Positions 14,535 through 22,720 of a DNA stretch of 57,428 bases are shown one piece after another; positions within the stretch are counted from its first letter, which is position 1; the number at the start of each line of letters is the position of its first letter. The stretch comes from Bacillota bacterium. Lineage in GTDB: Bacteria > Bacillota > Sulfobacillia > Sulfobacillales > JAIMBI01. The position numbers and the translations under genes were made by a program. The notes under the pieces are model-generated. The model did not search any database and was not told the DNA's origin. It saw only the letters and a list, made by a program, of their open reading frames with translations. The stretch covers positions 1 to 57,428 of the forward strand of contig JAJZWV010000015.1 in assembly GCA_021846505.1 (NCBI GenBank), written 5' to 3'.

Positions 14535-17090
14535 ATGCGCACCGTGCTGCTGGTCGATGGCATGAATCTTTTGTTTCGCGCGTATCATGCGCTGTCGAAT
14601 ACCAAAATGTCCACCCCGGAAGGCACCCCGACGTTTGCCGTGTATGGCTTCGCCAGCATGCTGCTGAAAGCCGCGCAGGACACGGAGCCCGATGTGCTGG
14701 TGGTGGCATGGGACAGCCCCGGAGACACCTTTCGCCACGAGCAGTACCAGGCTTACAAAGCCGGCCGTGAGGCGGCTCCCGACGACTTTCACGCGCAGGT
14801 GCCCCTGGCCTTTCGACTCCTGGAGGTGCTGCAGATTCACCAAATGGCGTCGCCCGGGTTCGAGGCCGATGACATTATCGGGACGCTGGCCGCCTCGGTC
14901 GACCCGGATGAGGAAGACCGCCGCGTGCTGATTCTCTCGGGCGACCGGGACTTGCTCCAGCTGGTGCGGCCGGGTGTGACGGTGCTGTATCCCGGCCGCG
15001 ATGCTGGGTCGCTCACGTGGCTGGACGAAGAGGGCGTGTACAGCAAGCTATCGGTGCGCCCAGACCAGGTGCGCGACTTGAAAGGCCTCATGGGCGACAG
15101 CTCGGACAACATCAAGGGGGTGCCCGGCATCGGCGAAAAGTCGGCCGTGCTGTTGCTGAGCCGATACGCCCACCTGGAAGACGTGTTTCAGGCTGCGGCG
15201 GGCGGACAGATTCCGGAGGCGCGGATTCGCAAGGCGCTGGCGGGGCAGGAGCAGGTGGGCTACGAGAGCCGCGAGCTGGCCACCATCCGCCAGGACCTGC
15301 CGCTGGCACTGCCCACCCCGGCCGACGCGCCCTACCAGGTGGTGAACACCCCTGAGCTGGAGGCCTTTTTGGACGAAATGCGCTTCACCACGCTGAAGCG
15401 TCGCCTGCTGGGTCCCTCGGCGACGGCCAAGCCCAGTGGATCCCCGGCCGGGTCCGGCGGAAAGCTTGAGCCACCGGTCGCATGGCCCACGGCCAGCGTG
15501 GTGGCGCTGGAGCCCGACCCCGACCGCGCCGCCGGCGTGGCCTGGCGCGTGGCGTGGGCCGGCGGGGCGGGGATCGCCGCTGGCGCTCCTCCCGTCGTGC
15601 CCGGGCAGCAGCTCGTGGGCTTTGGCATCAAGCCGTGGGTGCTGGCGCTGCCGCCGGCGCTCGCGGCCCACGTGTGGGATGCCGAAGTGGCCGCCTATTT
15701 GCTGGACCCCACACGCGCATCGTACTCCCTGGCCACGCTCGGAGCGATGCTGCAAGAGCCCCTGAGCACGCTGGGAGAGCTGGCGGCGGCTTGGCCGCGG
15801 GTGCTGGAGGCCCTGGAGCGCCGGGGGCTGGGGCGGCTGTACCAAGAGGTCGAGATGCCGCTGCTGATGGTGCTGGCGGCTATGGAGGCGCGCGGGCTGG
15901 CCGCTGACAAAGCGGCACTGGAAAACCTGGGCGCGGAGTTGGCGGTGGGGCTGGCCCAGCTGGCCGAGGAAATTTACACCGAGGCGGGTGTCACGTTCAA
16001 CCTCAACTCTTCGCGGCAGCTGGGCGAGGTGCTGTTTGAGCGCTTGGGGCTGCCGAAGGGGCGGAAAACCAAAACCGGCTACTCCACCGACGCGGACACG
16101 CTTGAAGGACTGGCGGCGCAACACCCGATTGTGGACAAGATTTTGGGATGGCGCCAGCTGGAGAAGCTGTTGGGCACCTATGTGGAGGGCCTTCTGCCGC
16201 TGATTGGGCCCGATGGCCGGGTGCACACCCATCTGAACCAGACGGTGGCCGCCACCGGCCGCCTGTCGTCCAGCGATCCCAACTTGCAAAACATTCCGGT
16301 CAGAAGCGCCTGGGGCCAGCGCGTGCGGTCGGTGTTTCGCCCGTCCGCCGGGCGAGTGCTGCTGGCGGCCGACTACTCGCAGATTGAGCTGCGGATGCTG
16401 GCCCACTTTTCGCGCGATCCGGTGCTGCTGAAGGCCTTCCAGACGGGGGAGGACATCCATCGGCGCACCGCCGCCGAGATGTTCGGCGTGACGCCCGCGG
16501 AGGTGACGGCGGAATTGCGGGGCCGGGCTAAAGCCATCAACTTTGGCATTATCTATGGCATCTCCGACTTCGGCCTGGCCCACCAGACCGGTGTCAGCCG
16601 CGCGGCGGCGTCCGAGTACATCCAGCGCTACTTCGAGCGCTACCCCACGATTCGTGCCTTTTTCGACCAGGTGCTCGCGGATGCGAAGCGGGATCGACAG
16701 GTGACCACCCTGCTGGGCCGACGGCGGCCGATGCCCGATATCGCTGCCCGCCATCCCGTGCAGCGCCACTATGCCGAGCGCACGGCCGTCAACACGGTGA
16801 TTCAAGGGAGCGCCGCCGACCTCATCAAGGTGGCGATGCTGGCCGCCGAGCGCCGGCTGACTGAGCAACAGTTTGCCAGTGCCATGGTCCTGCAGGTGCA
16901 TGACGAGCTCATTTGGGATGCGGTGCCCGAGGAGGTGCCCGCACTGGTGGATCTGGTGGGGGAGGTTATGACGGGCGCCCTCCCGCTCGCCGTGCCGCTG
17001 GTGGTGGACTTTAAGCAGGGCGGGGATTGGGGCCATCTGACGCTGCTGGCCAGCCGGGAGGGGGCGGGGGCGCGTGCCGGAACTGCCTGA
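14535..17090 (+). CDS. polA: DNA polymerase I
   Basis: An 851-residue Pol I for Okazaki fragment processing and repair. Residues 1-290 are the 5'-nuclease with VDGMNLLFRAYHAL, FEADDIIGTLA, LSGDRDLLQLV and GDSSDNIKGVPGIGEKSA. Residues about 300-450 take the place of the 3'-5' exonuclease but lack its acidic motifs, so proofreading is probably absent, as in many Gram-positive and thermophile enzymes. The polymerase domain has motif A DYSQIELRML (about 611), motif B RAKAINFGIIYG (about 664) and motif C QVHDEL (about 787). ATG follows CAGGAGGACCCC. It overlaps mutM by 17 bp. Confidence 0.97.
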   Translation: MRTVLLVDGMNLLFRAYHALSNTKMSTPEGTPTFAVYGFASMLLKAAQDTEPDVLVVAWDSPGDTFRHEQYQAYKAGREAAPDDFHAQVPLAFRLLEVLQIHQMASPGFEADDIIGTLAASVDPDEEDRRVLILSGDRDLLQLVRPGVTVLYPGRDAGSLTWLDEEGVYSKLSVRPDQVRDLKGLMGDSSDNIKGVPGIGEKSAVLLLSRYAHLEDVFQAAAGGQIPEARIRKALAGQEQVGYESRELATIRQDLPLALPTPADAPYQVVNTPELEAFLDEMRFTTLKRRLLGPSATAKPSGSPAGSGGKLEPPVAWPTASVVALEPDPDRAAGVAWRVAWAGGAGIAAGAPPVVPGQQLVGFGIKPWVLALPPALAAHVWDAEVAAYLLDPTRASYSLATLGAMLQEPLSTLGELAAAWPRVLEALERRGLGRLYQEVEMPLLMVLAAMEARGLAADKAALENLGAELAVGLAQLAEEIYTEAGVTFNLNSSRQLGEVLFERLGLPKGRKTKTGYSTDADTLEGLAAQHPIVDKILGWRQLEKLLGTYVEGLLPLIGPDGRVHTHLNQTVAATGRLSSSDPNLQNIPVRSAWGQRVRSVFRPSAGRVLLAADYSQIELRMLAHFSRDPVLLKAFQTGEDIHRRTAAEMFGVTPAEVTAELRGRAKAINFGIIYGISDFGLAHQTGVSRAAASEYIQRYFERYPTIRAFFDQVLADAKRDRQVTTLLGRRRPMPDIAARHPVQRHYAERTAVNTVIQGSAADLIKVAMLAAERRLTEQQFASAMVLQVHDELIWDAVPEEVPALVDLVGEVMTGALPLAVPLVVDFKQGGDWGHLTLLASREGAGARAGTA

Positions 17091-17949
17091 GGTGGAAACC
17101 ATTCGCCGGGACTTGGCCGAAGCCGTGGTGGGCGCATCGATCTCGGCGGTGGAGTGGCTGGACGGGCGCATCGTGCGGGGGGCTTTGGGCCCTGAGGCCC
17201 TGGCGGCCCGCCTCGTAGGCCAGCAGGGGGCGGCCGTGGCGCGGCGCGGCAAGTTCTTGGTGTGGCAGTTTGCCTCCGGCTCCGGCCTTCTGCTCCACCT
17301 GGGCATGAGTGGCCGCTTGGTCGTAGTGCCGCGCCGGCTCCATGTGGCGGACCATCCGCGCCACACTCACCTGGTGCTGGCGCTGTCATCGGGCCATCGG
17401 GTGCGGCTCACGGATCCGCGGCGCTTTGGGCGCGTCGCGTGGCTGGAGCCGCCCGCCGTGGTGCCGGGCGCCATGGGCCCAGAGCCGCTGTCGCCGGCGT
17501 TTACCGCCCGGCGGCTTGCCGCCATCCTGGCCGGGCGGCGGGCGCCCATCAAAGCGGTGCTGCTGGACCAGCGGAGGGTGGCCGGGCTGGGCAACATCTA
17601 TGTCGACGAGGCGCTGCACCGGGCGCGGGTGCATCCGGCCCGGCCAGCAGGAGCGCTGAGCGCCAAGGAAGTGGGGGCACTGTGCCGAGCGATCCGCTGC
17701 GTGCTGCGGGAGGCGCTGGCGGATCGGGGCACGACGTTCCTGGACTATCGGGATGCTCATGGCCAGGCCGGAGGCCATCAGGCACGGCTGGCCGTGTACG
17801 GCCGAGCCGGCCAGGCGTGTCGGCGCTGTGGCGAACCTATTCTGCGGGTGCTGGTGGCCGGGCGCGGCACCCACCTCTGCGGGCGCTGCCAGCCGTCCCC
17901 CACTGAGAGCCCCCCGCCACGGCCTCTGCCGTTCGGCCGCCCCTCATAG
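17074..17949 (+). CDS. mutM: Formamidopyrimidine-DNA glycosylase
   Basis: A 291-residue bifunctional glycosylase/AP lyase removing 8-oxoguanine and formamidopyrimidines. The N-terminal PELPEVET gives the catalytic Pro2 and Glu3. The lysine in RRGKFLVW (about 58) is the conserved one. The helix-two-turn-helix has QRRVAGLGNIYVDEAL. The C-terminal zinc finger has two CxxC pairs (Cys249/252 and Cys269/272). The GTG start fits PELPEVE exactly and overlaps the polA end, so repair polymerase and glycosylase are co-expressed. The last 15 residues after the finger are a Pro-rich extension. Confidence 0.96.
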   Translation: MPELPEVETIRRDLAEAVVGASISAVEWLDGRIVRGALGPEALAARLVGQQGAAVARRGKFLVWQFASGSGLLLHLGMSGRLVVVPRRLHVADHPRHTHLVLALSSGHRVRLTDPRRFGRVAWLEPPAVVPGAMGPEPLSPAFTARRLAAILAGRRAPIKAVLLDQRRVAGLGNIYVDEALHRARVHPARPAGALSAKEVGALCRAIRCVLREALADRGTTFLDYRDAHGQAGGHQARLAVYGRAGQACRRCGEPILRVLVAGRGTHLCGRCQPSPTESPPPRPLPFGRPS

Positions 17950-17994
17950 GGTGCAGGCGCCAACCGTCCCACACCCATCCCAGGGAGGTATGAG

Positions 17995-18186
17995 ATGCAG
18001 CGATTGACCGTCACCGTGGACCAGGAGGCTGACAGCCAGCGCGTGGTTGCGCTGCTGTGGAGCCAGTTCGGCGTCCGGGGGGAAGTGCAGGTGCGGCCTC
18101 TTGATGGCCGCTATCGCCTCGATATCATCGCGGAGCGCGACTTGTCGGCCGATGAGCTGGCGCGGCTGCCGGGCAAACACGCCTGA
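17995..18186 (+). CDS. Small conserved-looking protein, 63 aa, unknown
   Basis: A small soluble protein starting MQRLTVTVDQEADSQRVVALLW and ending DELARLPGKHA. The predicted beta-alpha-beta pattern suggests a small alpha/beta fold, but I recognise no family. The ribosome site GGGAGGTATGAG precedes ATG, and its TGA overlaps the ATG of the solute-binding protein gene (TGATG). It is therefore part of the polA-mutM-coaE run and real expression is likely. Confidence 0.6.
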   Translation: MQRLTVTVDQEADSQRVVALLWSQFGVRGEVQVRPLDGRYRLDIIAERDLSADELARLPGKHA

Positions 18187-19520
18187 TGGCACGAGCTTGG
18201 CCGTGGCTGCTGGTGGTGCTGGGGCTGTCTCCGGCGCTGCTGGTGCATGCGGCCGCACCGCCGTCGGTGCCGGTCCACGCCACCACGCAGCAGGTGCCCA
18301 TCGCGGTCTTTGACAATCCGAACAGCGTGGCGCCGTCCCGGGCCACCACCCTGTCGGGCCGCCTGGTGGCGGACAACGTGTTTCAAACGCTGTTTCGGCT
18401 AGGGCCACATGGCGCGGTGCGGCCGGACTTGGGCGAAAGCGCGCTGTCCTCTGGCACCACCGTGACGGTAGTGCTGTCCAGCGCCCGACTGACCAACGGG
18501 CGGCCGCTCACCGCGCCGACGGTGGCGGCGGCTCTCTCTGCCCTCGCCACACCGTCGGAATCGACCGCCACCACGCGCCGCCTGCTGGCCGACGTGGTGG
18601 GGGTGTCCAAGGTGGAAAGCGGCAAGGCCACCCGCGTCGCGGGCATCCAAGCGGTGGGCGCTCATCGCCTGGTGTTTCACCTGAAGGCCGCCAGTACGGC
18701 GTTCGTGGCCATGCTGGCGAATCCGGCCCTGGGCATTCTGCCCCCGGCGGACATTGCGCAGGGGGGACCCTACTGGCAAACCAGCAACCTGATTGGCAGC
18801 ACCGGATACACCCTGACGCAGTTTGAGCCCAATGCGCTGATGGATTTCAGCAAGACGTCGGCGCCGGCCATTACCATTACCCGCTATCCCACGTTTTTGG
18901 AGGCTTGGCATGCCTTTGAAAATGGCGCTGTGGCGGCCCTGCCGGTATCGGTGTCGCAGCAGGCGCACCTGCCAGCGAGCGCCCGGGCCCACCTCCACTA
19001 CCTGCAGACGGGAGGAGAGCTGACCCTTCTCGTGAATCAGGGGCTCACGGGGCCGTGGGGCACCGGCGCTGGGGCACAAGTCCTGTCGCGGGTGGGGATC
19101 GCGCGGTGGATTCGCACGGCCCTAGGGGGGCGAGTCGTGCCATCGGCCGGACACCTCAGCGCACTGGCGCCCGCGGGCAGCGCGTTGCCCGCGGGCAAGC
19201 ATCCGGCGGCACTGCCGCTGGCGGTGGATGCCTCCAGCCCGGAGGCAGTGGCGCTGGGGCAAGCGCTGGCTCGGCTGGCGCCGCATCGATTTGCCGTGAC
19301 GCGGCTGGCGGCCGGCACCCTGCGCCGGCGGTGGGCGTCGGGAGCCGTGGCGGCCGTGCTGGCGCCAATTTCCCCCGACGACCCGTGGGCGGCGCCGCCT
19401 GCGGGGAAAGTGGCGGCAGAGCCGCTGGCACCCACCGGAGCGTTTTGGCTGCTGGCCCCCGGGATCCGGGGCGTGCAAGCGTTTCCGGACGGGGCGCTCG
19501 ACTGGGCGACGGCCCCGTGA
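18186..19520 (+). CDS. Extracellular solute-binding protein (family 5-like), orphan
   Basis: A 444-residue secreted protein. Residues 1-24 are a signal peptide (RAWPWLLVVLGLSPALLVHAAA); no lipobox cysteine follows. The body resembles peptide/nickel-binding SBP_bac_5 proteins: VADNVFQTLFRLGPHGAVRPDLGES, LTAPTVAAALSAL, and LIGSTGYTLTQFEPN. Family members usually exceed 500 residues, so it is short and divergent. No ABC permease or ATPase lies nearby. Instead it sits between a small ORF (1-bp overlap) and coaE (4-bp overlap). Its role may be envelope-related rather than transport. Confidence 0.7.
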   Translation: MARAWPWLLVVLGLSPALLVHAAAPPSVPVHATTQQVPIAVFDNPNSVAPSRATTLSGRLVADNVFQTLFRLGPHGAVRPDLGESALSSGTTVTVVLSSARLTNGRPLTAPTVAAALSALATPSESTATTRRLLADVVGVSKVESGKATRVAGIQAVGAHRLVFHLKAASTAFVAMLANPALGILPPADIAQGGPYWQTSNLIGSTGYTLTQFEPNALMDFSKTSAPAITITRYPTFLEAWHAFENGAVAALPVSVSQQAHLPASARAHLHYLQTGGELTLLVNQGLTGPWGTGAGAQVLSRVGIARWIRTALGGRVVPSAGHLSALAPAGSALPAGKHPAALPLAVDASSPEAVALGQALARLAPHRFAVTRLAAGTLRRRWASGAVAAVLAPISPDDPWAAPPAGKVAAEPLAPTGAFWLLAPGIRGVQAFPDGALDWATAP

Positions 19521-20104
19521 TTATCGGACTGACCGGGGGCATCGGCTCGGGGAAAAGCACCGTGAGCCGGCAGCTATCGGCACGCGGCGCGCTGGTGCTG
19601 GACGCCGACGCGGTGGCTCATGAGCTGATGGTCCGCGGGCAGCCGGTGTGGCGGGACGTGTGGGAGGCGTTTGGGTGGCCGGTGCTGGACGCCGCTGGCC
19701 ACCTGAACCGTGTGCGCCTGGGGCGGCTGGTGTTTCACAGTGTGTCCGCCCGCGAGGCGCTCAACCGACTAGTCCACCCGGCCGTGCGTGACGCGCTGCG
19801 CTGCCGCACGCGCACGGCGGCGGGGGCGCCGTGGATCGTGTGGGATGTGCCCCTCCTCATTGAAGGGGGGCTGTTTCGCGAGGTGGACCAAGTGTGGGTG
19901 GTGTACGCCACGCGCGCTCAGCAGATCGAGCGCATCGCCGAGCGCAGTCAGTGCACGCGGGAGGAGGCGGAGGCGCGGGTGAAGGCCCAGTGGCCGCTGG
20001 AGCAAAAGCTGGCCTACGCGGACCGTGTGCTTGACAACACCGGCACGCTGGAGGGGCTGGCCCAGCAAATCCAGGCCGCCACTGCGGGCTGGGCAACCTC
20101 GTGA
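19517..20104 (+). CDS. coaE: Dephospho-CoA kinase
   Basis: A 195-residue enzyme for the last step of CoA synthesis, phosphorylating the 3'-hydroxyl of dephospho-CoA. The P-loop GLTGGIGSGKST is at residues 4-15. DADAVAHELM supplies the conserved Asp, and VWDVPLLIEGGL and the C-terminal LDNTGTLEGLAQQI are typical. The GTG start overlaps the preceding stop (GTGA), and its own stop overlaps the transglycosylase start the same way. The polA-mutM-coaE order is common in Firmicutes. Confidence 0.95.
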   Translation: MIIGLTGGIGSGKSTVSRQLSARGALVLDADAVAHELMVRGQPVWRDVWEAFGWPVLDAAGHLNRVRLGRLVFHSVSAREALNRLVHPAVRDALRCRTRTAAGAPWIVWDVPLLIEGGLFREVDQVWVVYATRAQQIERIAERSQCTREEAEARVKAQWPLEQKLAYADRVLDNTGTLEGLAQQIQAATAGWATS

Positions 20105-20640
20105 CCCGGCGCCGGTGGGCCTGGGGAGCCCTGGTGGCGTGGCTGCTGCTGGTGGTGGGCATTAACTGGGCGGTGCCGCTCAGGCACTCGGTGCCGATTT
20201 TTGCTGCGGCGCAGCGCGAGCATGTCAATCCGTGGCTGGTGGCGGCAGTGATCCGCACCGAAAGCGGGTTTCGCCCCGATGTCGTATCGCATCGCGGCGC
20301 TGTCGGCCTCATGCAGGTGCTGCCCGGCACGGCCGGGTGGATTCGCCGCCAGACCGGCATTCGGGGCGCGATCACCAGCCCCGCGGCCAACATTGCGCTC
20401 GGCACCTGGTATCTGGGGTACCTGCTGGCGCGGTATCACCATGACGACACACTGGCGCTGGCGGCATACAACGGCGGCCCGCACGTGGTCGACGATTGGC
20501 TGAAGTTTGGGGTGCTGACTCCGTCGTCGCCGCCCGCGAAGATTCCGTATCCCGAAACCCGCGAGTTTGTGACGCGCGTGCTGTGGCTTAGGAGAATCTA
20601 CGGATGGGTGTATGCCGGCTTGGCCCGTGGACCACGCTAG
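20101..20640 (+). CDS. Membrane-anchored lytic transglycosylase (SLT domain)
   Basis: A 179-residue peptidoglycan lytic transglycosylase. An N-terminal membrane anchor spans about residues 8-24 (LVAWLLLVVGINWAV), followed by a Slt70-type catalytic domain: NPWLVAAVIRTESGF with catalytic Glu54, GAVGLMQVLPGTAGW, ANIALGTWYL, and ALAAYNGGPHVV. It acts outside the cytoplasmic membrane. It is coupled to coaE by a GTGA overlap and followed 17 bp later by a spore protein gene. Such short SLT proteins next to coaE are frequent in spore formers, but a sporulation role is only inferred. Confidence 0.9.
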   Translation: MTRRRWAWGALVAWLLLVVGINWAVPLRHSVPIFAAAQREHVNPWLVAAVIRTESGFRPDVVSHRGAVGLMQVLPGTAGWIRRQTGIRGAITSPAANIALGTWYLGYLLARYHHDDTLALAAYNGGPHVVDDWLKFGVLTPSSPPAKIPYPETREFVTRVLWLRRIYGWVYAGLARGPR

Positions 20641-20657
20641 CGTGGGGAGGTGGTCTG

Positions 20658-20819
20658 ATGGGCAAGATCCTGTCTGACAACACAAAGCAGCAGCTGTCCA
20701 AGCGCTTGGGCGTGTCCGACGTGGTGCAGCGCGAGGGGTGGGGCGGCGTGTCCGCCCGCCAGTGCGGCAACCTGGTGCGCGAGGCGATTAAGTATGCCGA
20801 GGAACAGCTGAAGTCGTAA
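20658..20819 (+). CDS. Alpha/beta-type small acid-soluble spore protein (SspF-like)
   Basis: A 53-residue protein: LSDNTKQQLSKRLGVSDVVQ, then REGWGGVSARQCGNLV, then REAIKYAEEQL. This matches the SASP pattern, with the helix ending LGV, the WGG turn, the GN motif and the AE-QL tail; it is closest to the short SspF type. SASPs coat forespore DNA and protect it from UV and heat, so the organism should form endospores. The ATG has a GGGAGGTGG ribosome site. A strong terminator follows 10 bp after the stop. I see no clear sigma-G promoter directly upstream, so transcription may come from the operon. Confidence 0.85.
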   Translation: MGKILSDNTKQQLSKRLGVSDVVQREGWGGVSARQCGNLVREAIKYAEEQLKS

Positions 20820-20829
20820 TCCCCAACCA

Positions 20830-20850
20830 GGCGGGCTTGGCCCGCCTTTT
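20830..20850 (+). terminator. Rho-independent terminator after the spore protein gene
   Basis: A 7-bp perfect stem GGCGGGC / GCCCGCC with a TTG loop is followed by TTTTGT. It closes the forward run that starts at polA. Confidence 0.85.
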
Positions 20851-20887
20851 GTCATGGGCGGGAGCCACAAGGGACAGGGGGATCGCT

Positions 20888-21733
20888 ATGCAGTGGATGG
20901 CGACGGCGGCCCTGGCCGCTGCGGGCTGGATGGCGGCGGTGCCGGCACCCGCGCCGGGGGCCTGGATGCTGACCCGGACCGGTGTGGCGGCGGCCCGCTA
21001 TGAATGGGCCGCCGTCACCACCAACTACCGCCACGCGTCGGCCACCCAGGCGGTCAACATCGAGCTGACAGCCACCCGGCTCAACGGCATGGAGATCGAC
21101 CCGGGCCAGGTGTTTTCCTACTACGCGCGGGTGGGCCCGTACACCGCAGAAAACGGGTACGGCTGGGGCCGAGCCTTCTATGGGGATCGGATCGTGCCGT
21201 CCGTGGGCGGGGGCGTGTGCCAGGGGGCATCGACACTGTACGCGGCGGTACTGCGCACCGGACTCCGCGTCGTCGAGCGCCATCAGCATGGCTTGACGGT
21301 GCCCTATTTGCCTCCGGGTGAGGATGCGACCGTGTCGGGCGACTATCTAAACTTTCGGTTTCAAAATGACACGTCGGGCCCGATTGTCATCCGAGCCAGC
21401 GCGGCCCACCGGGAGTATCACCTGAGCATCTGGGGCACGGCTCCCGGGCGGCGCATCGCGGTGCGCCATGAGGTGCTGGCCACGTACCCCTTTCGCACCA
21501 TTGTCCGGGTCGATCCCCAGCTTGCGCCTGGCACTGCGCGCGTGCTGGCGCCGGGCCAAAGCGGGGTGAAAGCCCGCACCTGGCTGGTCGAATCCACAGG
21601 GGCCGGGCCGGTGACACGTGACTTGGGGATAGACATGTATCGCGCGAGCCCGCGTATCATCATCACGGGGCCTGGATCTGGTGCACCGACCGCTTCGGTC
21701 GTGGGCGGGCTGCCGCGGCCGGGCCGATGCTGA
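20888..21733 (+). CDS. VanW-family exported protein
   Basis: A 281-residue protein with a signal peptide (about residues 1-24, ending PAPAPGA) and a VanW domain: LNGMEIDPGQVFSYYARVGP, GYGWGRAFYGDRIVPSVGGGVCQGASTLYAAV and PYLPPGEDATVSGDYLNFRF. The C-terminal third is beta-rich and G5-like (ending in RIIIT). VanW proteins are exported in Gram-positives and are linked to the cell wall and germination, with activity unproven. It follows the terminator, so it should have its own promoter, which I cannot identify. Confidence 0.85.
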   Translation: MQWMATAALAAAGWMAAVPAPAPGAWMLTRTGVAAARYEWAAVTTNYRHASATQAVNIELTATRLNGMEIDPGQVFSYYARVGPYTAENGYGWGRAFYGDRIVPSVGGGVCQGASTLYAAVLRTGLRVVERHQHGLTVPYLPPGEDATVSGDYLNFRFQNDTSGPIVIRASAAHREYHLSIWGTAPGRRIAVRHEVLATYPFRTIVRVDPQLAPGTARVLAPGQSGVKARTWLVESTGAGPVTRDLGIDMYRASPRIIITGPGSGAPTASVVGGLPRPGRC

Positions 21734-21751
21734 ACCTTTGGAGCGCGGCGC

Positions 21752-22678
21752 GTGGAGGTGGCCGCCGTCGCCGCGCCGCTGATCGTCTGGGCTCTGATGT
21801 GCGTGCGGCTGGCCGCCCTGACGGGCGAGCGCGTAGGCCTGAATCGCGTGGGCACGCCGGCCAATCCGCCAGCGGGCGCGCTGGTGGCCTATGGCGGCGG
21901 CGCGGTGGTGCTGTGGGGCGGGGCGTGGGCCCTCGGCCCCCCGGCATGGCAGAGCGCGGCGCTTCTGCCTGGCTTAGTGTATGGACTGAGTTTTCTCCTC
22001 TATGCCTGGGCGCTGGCGCTGGGCCCGCTGTCGGTGGTAGCTCCTTGGCCGGCGGCCGCGGCGCTGCTGCTGTGGCTCGCGGATCCGGCGGGCGGCGTGG
22101 CCGCGCTGGCGTCGGTGGCGGCGATGGTGGCCGGCGCGGTTCTCGCAGCGGGGCGCGGGGGCGCCCGGCACTGGCTGCCCATTGGCATCATGTTGGCGAG
22201 CGATGCGGCTCTAGCCTGGGGCCGCCATCTTGACGCGTCCATGCAGCCGGGGGCCCTCCTGTCCTACGCCGCCAGTGTCTACACCGTGGTGGCGCTGTTA
22301 ATGGCTGCCTTGGTGTGGGTGGGTGGGGGCGGCGCGCTGGTTCGCCGCCAATTGGCTCGCCAGCCCGGATGGTCCGCGGTGGCCGCGCTGTCGAACGGTG
22401 CCGCGTATGTCACGCTGGTGGCGCTGCTGAGGCATTGGCCGCCCTATCTCATCGAGGCACTGTCGGGCGCAGCGGGCGTGATGACGGGCGCGGTGGGGGT
22501 GTGGTGGCTCCGTGAGGCGGATGCCGGGCGGCGGCTGGCGGGTGCCGCGCTGGTGGGGGCGGCGGCAGCGGGGTTGGTGGCCCTCACGCTGCATCCAGTC
22601 GCCGCGGCGCACGGGAGTGCCGCCCAAGGGGCGCCGGCGCCGTGGCCGCGGCCGGCAGCGGCGGCGAGCTTCCGCTAG
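21752..22678 (+). CDS. Multi-pass membrane protein, EamA/DMT-like
   Basis: A 308-residue integral membrane protein with about ten hydrophobic segments spaced as two five-helix halves, as in the drug/metabolite (EamA) transporters. The N-terminus runs MEVAAVAAPLIVWALMCVRL. A hydrophilic, Pro/Ala-rich tail follows the last helix. No sequence motif fixes a substrate. The GTG at 21752 is the first start in frame, 18 bp after the VanW gene, but the ribosome site is poor, so the start is uncertain. Confidence 0.6.
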   Translation: MEVAAVAAPLIVWALMCVRLAALTGERVGLNRVGTPANPPAGALVAYGGGAVVLWGGAWALGPPAWQSAALLPGLVYGLSFLLYAWALALGPLSVVAPWPAAAALLLWLADPAGGVAALASVAAMVAGAVLAAGRGGARHWLPIGIMLASDAALAWGRHLDASMQPGALLSYAASVYTVVALLMAALVWVGGGGALVRRQLARQPGWSAVAALSNGAAYVTLVALLRHWPPYLIEALSGAAGVMTGAVGVWWLREADAGRRLAGAALVGAAAAGLVALTLHPVAAAHGSAAQGAPAPWPRPAAAASFR

Positions 22679-22720
22679 AATAGGGGGAGCATCGCGAGGT
22701 TTTGTTGGACCGCTAGGGAG

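Noticed and set aside
15048-17366. Very long open frame (772 codons) on the minus strand opposite polA
   Set aside because: It mirrors polA and mutM, which carry complete motifs. Its composition (His, Gln, Arg, Gly-rich) is that of an antisense shadow in GC-rich DNA.
18100-18400. Kinase- or pilin-like frames on the minus strand
   Set aside because: They are low-complexity antisense frames of the signal peptide region of the binding protein.
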